The notes under the pieces are model-generated. The model ran no database searches, had not been told where the DNA came from, and worked only from the letters and a program-made list of their open reading frames with translations. A program made the position numbers and the translations under genes. 64,000 nt of DNA from Cyanobacterium stanieri LEGE 03274 (GTDB lineage Bacteria > Cyanobacteriota > Cyanobacteriia > Cyanobacteriales > Cyanobacteriaceae): NCBI RefSeq assembly GCF_015207825.1, contig NZ_JADEWC010000002.1:124001-188000 (forward strand), given 5' to 3'. Of this stretch, positions 58,445 to 64,000 are shown in pieces. Position 1 is the first letter of the stretch. Every line of letters starts with the position of its first letter.

Positions 58445-59221
58445 TTAAGAGAATAAATTAACCATATCACCTTTAGTGAAATCTGTTAAAGATAACAATT
58501 TGATACTAGATTTTGAGGTAACACTAGCTCTGGTTTCCTCTGTATTATAACCCCAAGAGGCTAAAAATAATTTTACCCCGACTAGGTCTTCTTGTTGATT
58601 TACCCTCTCCAATGCTTCTAATCTATCTTCAATAAAACAAATATCCGTTGGTTTAACGTTTTCTTGATTTACAATTAATTGTAAACTTTCATACTTTTTT
58701 CTTTTTTGTTCTTTACCCCAAAAGATTATTTTATCTACATTAATTCCCCCATTAATTAATATTTGTTTAGCAAATTTACCTTCTTTTGTTGTTATAATAT
58801 ATATCTTATAAGTTTCATTAATAAAATCTTTAATCCTATCGATAATATGGGGGTAAAATCTATGTAAATTTAACCATTTATCTAAATTATTATTAATATC
58901 ATTTTCTCTAACTTTGTCTAATTGTTGAGCTATTAATTCTTTCATTAAACAATCTTTTTTAAGGATTTCATCAACAAAATAAGACCATTGATTAAATAAC
59001 TTTATTTTATTTTTTTCCATGTCCATTGCCCTAAAAATCAAAGGCATTTCCCATCCAGTTTCAATGGTAGGACGTAAATATTGAAAAACTTCCTGACTAT
59101 ATGCTAAATCTTCTAATTTTTTTTCCCAAATGATTTCATAAGTTAATCTACTGCTATGGAAATATTCCGCCATACCATCACAAATGACCCCATCAAAGTC
59201 TAGTGCTATAATTCGATTCAT
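58445..59221 (-). CDS. HAD-superfamily hydrolase
   Basis: 258 aa. HAD motif I is IIALDFDGVICDG at the N terminus (nucleophile Asp near residue 8), motif II is YIITTKEGKFA (near 143), and motif IV is ICFIEDRLEALERV (near 195), with a helical cap between I and II. Probably a Mg2+-dependent phosphatase; the substrate is unknown. First gene of the HAD, unknown protein, menB run. Confidence 0.85.
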   Translation of the reverse strand: MNRIIALDFDGVICDGMAEYFHSSRLTYEIIWEKKLEDLAYSQEVFQYLRPTIETGWEMPLIFRAMDMEKNKIKLFNQWSYFVDEILKKDCLMKELIAQQLDKVRENDINNNLDKWLNLHRFYPHIIDRIKDFINETYKIYIITTKEGKFAKQILINGGINVDKIIFWGKEQKRKKYESLQLIVNQENVKPTDICFIEDRLEALERVNQQEDLVGVKLFLASWGYNTEETRASVTSKSSIKLLSLTDFTKGDMVNLFS

Positions 59222-59319
59222 TTTTTCTGTTCATTTTAGTGTTGATATTATATTTTATTCTATAGAACATTCTTTTTTCTACGAATTATCCCATAGTGAT
59301 TAAATTATTTTTAAATATT

Positions 59320-59766
59320 ATGATTCAAGAAACAAACTCCAATCTGATTAATAGTTTAATGAAAGAAACTTTGATTGATTTAAAACAACAAATTACCAGA
59401 ATAGATAATTATTTAATGGTTATTTTTTCTTTGGTGATAGTGTTATTAATAATTTCTGGATATTTAAATCATTACCATGTGTTAAAAATTATTTTTCAGT
59501 CCTTAGAAATTAGTCTATTATTTGCTTTATTAATAGTTTGTGTGGTGGGATTATTTCAATATAGACATCAATATTTTATTTTTAATGATTTACCACAGGA
59601 TACCGAAAATTTAGTTATTCAAGAAAAGGACATTTTTAAATATTATCAGGAGGAGTTATGGAAGCTACATCGAGTTTATCAAAGAAAAAATACTTGTCTT
59701 AATACTTCCTATATTTTAATAATTATCTCCGCTTTATTTTTAACTTTAAATATTTTCTTTCGTTAA
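59320..59766 (+). CDS. Small membrane protein of unknown function
   Basis: 148 aa from ATG 59320 (a GTG at 59296 is an alternative). Three hydrophobic helices: YLMVIFSLVIVLLIISGYL, LEISLLFALLIVCVVGLF, and a C-terminal TSYILIIISALFLTLNIFF. An amphipathic stretch QEKDIFKYYQEELWKLHRVYQRKN lies between. The fold resembles small SLATT-like or other two- to three-helix membrane proteins that act as effectors in some defence or signalling cassettes, but no sensor gene is adjacent. Weak, unassigned. Confidence 0.6.
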   Translation: MIQETNSNLINSLMKETLIDLKQQITRIDNYLMVIFSLVIVLLIISGYLNHYHVLKIIFQSLEISLLFALLIVCVVGLFQYRHQYFIFNDLPQDTENLVIQEKDIFKYYQEELWKLHRVYQRKNTCLNTSYILIIISALFLTLNIFFR

Positions 59767-60066
59767 TTATACTTAATCGATATGAAATAAGGGCGATCGC
59801 CCTTAAAGTATATTTACGTAGATAAATTTCCCATTACATTGACACAGAAAACAAAGTTATAATAAAGAATGTATATGAAAAATATCTTAAAAATAAATTA
59901 TAAATAACTTTAGACAATACCTACTTATACAAAAAACATCACATAATTTACATTACATATTACCATTACAATTGTCACACACAAAACTAAATAATTATTA
60001 ACCCTTCTTTATCATTAATAAAAACTATTATCTATTACCAGCAAATAAAACAGAGGAAATAAATCC
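59767..60066. other. Intergenic region upstream of the minor-pilin operon
   Basis: 300 bp with one HIP1-containing palindrome (GGGCGATCGCCC, 59790-59801) and otherwise AT-rich DNA. It presumably carries the promoter for the pilin operon; AGAGGAAA at 60051-60058 is a likely ribosome site. Nothing else is recognisable. Confidence 0.5.
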
Positions 60067-61608
60067 ATGTCCCAACAACCACCCGAATCCCCCCTAAAAT
60101 CTCTCCTATGGCTATGGAAAAAAAGATTAGGTCAACATAACCAAGAAGCCGGAAACACCCTCATTATCGCCATTTCCTTAGGGGTTCTGCTCATCGGTGC
60201 CACTAGCACCATGATTTTTACATCTAGCAGAAATAGAACCAACGTTACATCTGATGAATATGCACAGCAAACTGTCAGTATCGGAGAAGCTGGAATTGCT
60301 CAAATCATAGCGGAATTAAACAGCTCAAATAAAAAAGGTTTATTGCTCAAAACTTTTGATCCAGAGGGGTATTTGGGTAGTCCATTAAATCAATGGGAAA
60401 AAACTACAACATTGCAATATATTGTTAATGCTTGTGGTGCTACAACGACTCAGGATGTTGCTGATGAGTTAATGACAGTAACTTTGGATGCCGATGGTAA
60501 GTTAAACAGTGATTCTATCACCTTTGCTAAAGGAGAGTATAAATTACTAGCATATCGATATACTCAAGATCCAAGTGGCTCACTAAGTGGCAAAGGTCAA
60601 TTATTAGTACAATCAAACATTGATGGAAATAGTCAATCTCGTTTATTAATTGAGGCACCTATCACCGTTGAACCTAGTTGGGACGTTAGTGGTACAACCG
60701 CTCTAATGGCAACGGAATTTAATATGCAACAGAGCGATGCGATCGCCTCTAATATTATTTGCACAGATCCCGCGCTATGCCCTCTATCTTGTAACCCAGG
60801 ACAAGATGAACCAACCACAGATGATCTACGGGAATCCATTAAAGCAACATCAAATTCTGAGATAACCGATGTTTACAGCGATGGTACGACCAATATCACC
60901 ATTGCTAGTGCTACGATACCTCCTATTCCACCACCACCAACGGGAATCATAAACTATGGACCAATCTCTGGCAACAAGACATTTCCAGAAAGTGGAGATG
61001 TCCCTATTTCTATGGAAAATCCTGACGGCACATTTCGAGATGTCTATGTCTATCAAATAAGTTCTTGGAATAGTAGTGAAATTTTAATAGAATCAAATGC
61101 CGAAGTACATCTGTATATTTCAGGAGGTGTAATTCAAGGAGGAAATGACGACTTAAGATTAGTTGATCCAAATGCGACACCACGCCCCGGACAAATTAGG
61201 GTTTATGGCAACCCTCCTGCCAACGGCACTCAGGATTGGCTTTTATCTGGAAATGCCTGTACTATGGCGTTTATTCACGCCCCTTATGCCAATATTGGTA
61301 TTGATGGAGGGGGTAATGGCTGTTCAGGAATAGACACAAATGATGCCGTTACCGATGCAAATCTTTTAGCTGAAAGCGGAACTACATATACAACCAGTGA
61401 TTTTACAAACCCCACTGGCACGAATATATATGGTGCTGTATGGTCAAAAACATATAACGTTATCGGTAATCCTAGTAATAGTTCAGTATTTTATGAGCAA
61501 CCAGGGCTAATGGAGGTGATCTCTAGTGAAATACCTGGCATACCAGGGCTAGAAAAAATCTTAACAGGTTCTTTCTCTCAATGGGAAAGAAGGGAGGTAG
61601 GAAACTGA
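60067..61608 (+). CDS. PilX-like minor pilin, large
   Basis: 513 aa. A short basic N terminus is followed by EAGNTLIIAISLGVLLIGATSTMIFTSSRNR (about residues 27-57), the PilX/type IV pilus-assembly N-terminal helix with its conserved glutamate replaced by a less typical context. The large extracytoplasmic part is rich in Gly, Ser, Thr and Asn, with cysteine pairs (CTDPALCPLSC) and low-complexity IPPIPPPP. It is the first of three genes for minor pilins; the next starts within a few bases. Comparable large members occur in cyanobacterial pilin clusters. Adhesin-like display at the pilus tip is plausible. Confidence 0.78.
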   Translation: MSQQPPESPLKSLLWLWKKRLGQHNQEAGNTLIIAISLGVLLIGATSTMIFTSSRNRTNVTSDEYAQQTVSIGEAGIAQIIAELNSSNKKGLLLKTFDPEGYLGSPLNQWEKTTTLQYIVNACGATTTQDVADELMTVTLDADGKLNSDSITFAKGEYKLLAYRYTQDPSGSLSGKGQLLVQSNIDGNSQSRLLIEAPITVEPSWDVSGTTALMATEFNMQQSDAIASNIICTDPALCPLSCNPGQDEPTTDDLRESIKATSNSEITDVYSDGTTNITIASATIPPIPPPPTGIINYGPISGNKTFPESGDVPISMENPDGTFRDVYVYQISSWNSSEILIESNAEVHLYISGGVIQGGNDDLRLVDPNATPRPGQIRVYGNPPANGTQDWLLSGNACTMAFIHAPYANIGIDGGGNGCSGIDTNDAVTDANLLAESGTTYTTSDFTNPTGTNIYGAVWSKTYNVIGNPSNSSVFYEQPGLMEVISSEIPGIPGLEKILTGSFSQWERREVGN

Positions 61609-61610
61609 AA

Positions 61611-62147
61611 ATGAAAAATAGAATGATTTTTAATAAATTATTTTTGAATTATTCCAATTCATCAACAAAAAATGAATCAGGCTTTACCCTAATAGAAGTC
61701 CTCGTTACCATCCTTGTGGTTACAGGATTCGTTCTCGGCTCACTCCAAGCCGTGGTACTCGCTACCTTTTTCCGAGTCCAAGCCCAAGACAAAAACGAAG
61801 CTCTTAACTGGGTACAACAAGACTTAGAATTAATCCGTTATCAGGCTTTTAGTTTAGATTTATTGGTTGATGGTCATGAGCCAGATGGTTCTATATGTGC
61901 TAACTCGACCTATGGACAGGAACTATTGAATCAAGTAAATTCTGATTTTCCACTTACACAAACCGTTTCCATCAATGGAAAGTCATACGATATTCAAAGA
62001 ATATATCAAGACAACGATAATACTTTACAAATTTCCCATATCGTAACATATAATTCTGCTCATCCTCGTTACCAGAAGGATGGAGATAATACCGTAACCC
62101 AGTTATCAACGGAGGCAATACCTGATGTGGCACTTAGTTGCGAATAA
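61611..62147 (+). CDS. Prepilin-like protein (PilV/GspI type)
   Basis: 178 aa from ATG 61611, with GGGAGG upstream at 61592-61597. A class III prepilin signal follows: short basic leader, cleavage site ESG-FTLIEVLVTILVVTGFVLGSL with Glu at +5. The globular part has two cysteines (C near 104, C near 177). It is a minor pilin of type IV pili or a pseudopilin. It starts 2 bp after the preceding stop and overlaps the next gene by 23 bp. Confidence 0.87.
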   Translation: MKNRMIFNKLFLNYSNSSTKNESGFTLIEVLVTILVVTGFVLGSLQAVVLATFFRVQAQDKNEALNWVQQDLELIRYQAFSLDLLVDGHEPDGSICANSTYGQELLNQVNSDFPLTQTVSINGKSYDIQRIYQDNDNTLQISHIVTYNSAHPRYQKDGDNTVTQLSTEAIPDVALSCE

Positions 62148-62706
62148 ATTCAAAAATACAGATGTCCAACAAGGCTTTACCCTAATAGAAATCATCGCCA
62201 TTCTAGTCATTATCGGCATCGGCAGCGCACTGGCAACCCCCAGCCTAATCAATTCTCGGCGCCAAGACCAGGTAAATCAAGCCCACCGCCGAATCAGAAG
62301 CGCATTAGTAGAAGCTCAAGTAACAGCCAATCGACTATCACGGAGTTGCGAAATACAATTTGCGTCAACTGCTATTACTGGTTCGAGAATAATTCTTCCG
62401 AGTGGTAGGGTGGTAAGTTGTCTGGCAGAAAACCTAAGAATTGATGACAGTGTTGTTAGCATCAGCAAAGACTCTCCGGGGGGTAGTTTACCCAATAATA
62501 TTAGCTATAGTTTTCAGGGAGGCACAGCAAATGCTCAAACTATCTGGGTATCCAGAAAAGACTTTAATGGTAATGTAATTCAAAATACCGCCAGATGTAT
62601 TGTTGTATCACCTGTTGGCATGATTCGTACGGGTATTATTGACTCTGATGGCAATTGTTATAACGTTGAAAACGATCGCTACGATGTTAGCGTTAGTAGT
62701 CCGTAG
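62125..62706 (+). CDS. GspH/FimT-type minor pilin
   Basis: 193 aa with prepilin motif QQG-FTLIEIIAILVIIGIGSALATPSLINSRRQDQVNQAHRRIRSALVEAQVTANRLS, the classic FimT/GspH N terminus with Glu at +5. C-terminal beta domain with several cysteines. GGAGG at 62111-62115 supports ATG 62125, which lies inside the previous gene, so translation is probably coupled. Together the three genes would form a priming complex for the pilus. Confidence 0.87.
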   Translation: MWHLVANKFKNTDVQQGFTLIEIIAILVIIGIGSALATPSLINSRRQDQVNQAHRRIRSALVEAQVTANRLSRSCEIQFASTAITGSRIILPSGRVVSCLAENLRIDDSVVSISKDSPGGSLPNNISYSFQGGTANAQTIWVSRKDFNGNVIQNTARCIVVSPVGMIRTGIIDSDGNCYNVENDRYDVSVSSP

Positions 62707-62781
62707 TTTTTATACCCAAGAAGGGCAAGGAGGAAAAAAATCAAATATTAGAAGACTATTTAGAGCATAAAATACCATTCT

Positions 62782-63564
62782 ATGAAAACCGATTCTATCT
62801 TTTACGAACTATTTTTAAATCTTCCCGATAGCTTATTCTCCCTGCTTGGGTTATCCCCCGAATTAGCAAAAGAATATCAATTCACCTCCCAAGAATTAAA
62901 ACAACTCGCCAAAAGGATAGACGGACTTTTTCTCCCTCTCAATGATGATAAACCTATCTATTTTGTGGAGGTACAATTTCAAAAAGACGAAAATTTATAC
63001 TATCGGTTATTCACTGAAATATTTACTTACTTAGGGCAATACAAACCACCGCAAAACTTCCGTGCCGTTGTTCTGTGGGCAAAAAAAAGTTTAGATATAT
63101 CCCTACCGCCCTATTATCAAGAATTTAAAGACTCAGGTAAATTAACTGTCATATATCTGGACGAATTAAACTCAAACACCACTGATAGTATTGGAGTAGA
63201 AATTATGAAACTAATTATCGCTCCACAATCTCAGGCAAAAACCCAAGTAGAAAAACTATTTTCCATTGCTCAACAAGCGGAGGAATCAAGTACAAAAAAC
63301 CAAGATATTATAGAACTATTAGAGAAAATATTAACTTACAAATTTAGTAATTATTCAAGGGAGGAATTAGCAAAAATGTTTACCCTATCAGACTTCAAAA
63401 AAACTCGTTTTTATCAAGAAACCTATGCTGAGGGAAAAGCTGAAGGAAAAATATCTATTATCCCCAGCCTTTTAAAACTTGGCTTAACTACGGAACAAAT
63501 CGCTCAAGCTCTCGAATTAGACATTGAAATAGTTCATAAAATAGCCAGAAATGGAGAAAGTTAA
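62782..63564 (+). CDS. Rpn/DUF2887-type PD-(D/E)XK nuclease
   Basis: 260 aa. The N-terminal nuclease domain has KRIDGLFLPL...IYFVEVQFQKDENLYYRLFTEIFTYLGQY (catalytic Asp near 55 and E-x-Q near 72-74), the pattern of Rpn family recombination-promoting nucleases (DUF2887), common in multicopy in cyanobacteria. The C-terminal part (FSNYSREELAKMFTLSDFKKTRFYQETYAEGKAEGK) ends with a helical LTTEQIAQALELDIEIV motif. The last 225 bp recur at 63674-63898. Confidence 0.9.
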   Translation: MKTDSIFYELFLNLPDSLFSLLGLSPELAKEYQFTSQELKQLAKRIDGLFLPLNDDKPIYFVEVQFQKDENLYYRLFTEIFTYLGQYKPPQNFRAVVLWAKKSLDISLPPYYQEFKDSGKLTVIYLDELNSNTTDSIGVEIMKLIIAPQSQAKTQVEKLFSIAQQAEESSTKNQDIIELLEKILTYKFSNYSREELAKMFTLSDFKKTRFYQETYAEGKAEGKISIIPSLLKLGLTTEQIAQALELDIEIVHKIARNGES

Positions 63565-63611
63565 TCCTAAGTGCGATCGGGGGCAACAAAGGGACAACTT
63601 GAAAATAATTT

Positions 63612-63640
63612 CCCCCCTTATCAAGGGGGGTTAGGGGGGA
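63612..63640. repeat. C-rich palindromic repeat, second copy
   Basis: Perfect inverted repeat CCCCCCTTATCAAGGGGGG (63612-63630) followed by ttaggggggatc. Reverse complement of the element between cysW and cysA at 36741-36772. It lies between the nuclease gene and its 3' duplicate. Confidence 0.8.
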
Positions 63641-63673
63641 TCATACTTCATGACTCACGTGGGAACGCTATAT

Positions 63674-63898
63674 AAATTTAGTAATTATTCAAGGGAGGAA
63701 TTAGCGAAAATGTTTACCCTATCAGACTTCAAAAAAACTCGTTTTTATCAGGAAACCTACGCTGAGGGCAAAGTTGAGGCGAAAATATCTACTATCCCCA
63801 GCCTTTTAAAACTTGGCTTAACTACGGAACAAATCGCCCAGGCTCTCGAATTAGACATTGAAATAGTTAAAAAAGTGGCTGTAAATGAGGAAAATTAA
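63674..63898 (+). pseudogene. Duplicated 3' end of the Rpn/DUF2887 gene
   Basis: 225 bp matching 63340-63564 with scattered substitutions; most third-position changes are silent (for example AAGAAACCTAT to AGGAAACCTAC). It encodes the C-terminal 74 residues only, without the nuclease domain. An in-frame ATG at 63650 could give an 82-aa protein, but there is no convincing ribosome site. Probably the remnant of a second family copy or a partial tandem duplication. Confidence 0.8.
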
Positions 63899-63962
63899 TA
63901 AAAGTTCTCCACTCTTGGGTGGTTTAATACCCCATAACCCCCCGCAAATTCGGGGAACTCCA

Positions 63963-64000
63963 TTAATATCAAATCCGCTTGATCACTTACAAATTAGTAA
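63963..64000 (+). repeat. 40-bp dispersed repeat, copy 2
   Basis: TTAATATCAAATCCGCTTGA followed by tcacttacaaattagtaa, related to 41481-41520. It runs to the window edge. In the first copy a REP-like element follows directly, so one may lie just beyond the window. Confidence 0.6.

Noticed and set aside
59320-59766. SLATT-type defence effector
   Set aside because: Helix pattern alone is not enough; there is no neighbouring nucleotide-signalling or nuclease gene, so it is left as an unknown membrane protein.

Overview
The window is from a low-GC cyanobacterium. HIP1 octamers (GCGATCGC) are scattered through it, and it carries a probable petL-type cytochrome b6f subunit, menB, type III glutamine synthetase, a PerR/peroxiredoxin pair and the cyanobacterial families DUF760, DUF1824 and DUF202. 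Codon use and gene content suggest a unicellular form of the Cyanobacterium/Geminocystis kind; that placement is inference. No rRNA, tRNA or CRISPR array was seen.

Layout. 0-2 kb: end of an ABC exporter and mreD. 2-15.3 kb: an accessory, defence-like block with a DUF499-type P-loop ATPase (+), a DUF1156 adenine-specific methyltransferase (-), a small conserved-looking protein (-) and a PLD-nuclease/SNF2-helicase fusion (+). The genes are not co-directional. The methyltransferase is flanked on both sides by arrays of hairpin-forming repeats, one of which contains an IS200-like single-strand transposase. The same bipartite element occurs alone at 1.2, 41.5 and 44.0 kb, so the whole looks like a cyanobacterial REP/transposase system. 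15.8-26 kb: pentapeptide-repeat protein, purL carrying a 477-residue LAGLIDADG intein, a secreted TPR protein, petL, aroB, lptC, def, scpB and DUF760.

26-31 kb: a second defence-like module, a DUF4007 protein and a large BrxC/PglY-like ATPase. The ATPase is split into two overlapping frames by a C8 homopolymer; nine (or six) C would restore one protein of about 1,166 aa. 31-37.9 kb: a Crp-type regulator, a TauE/SafE permease, a DUF202 gene whose last membrane helix was destroyed by a 25-bp insertion into a HIP1 site, and a sulfate ABC importer operon (sbpA-NIL-cysT-cysW-cysA). 38-46 kb: TPR/GT61 glycosyltransferase, membrane-anchored thioredoxin, NIL-ferredoxin, DUF1232, DUF1824, divergent perR/peroxiredoxin and glnN.

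46-64 kb: GST-like protein, non-catalytic M16 subunit, mgtE, an unusual Nramp-like carrier, smc, mscS, menB with two uncharacterised partners, a three-gene minor-pilin operon, and an Rpn/DUF2887 nuclease whose 3' end is duplicated at the window edge. Intergenic DNA is rich in small mobile repeats: REP-like elements, a MITE of about 130 bp with heptanucleotide repeats inside it, C-rich palindromes and a HIP1-targeting insertion.
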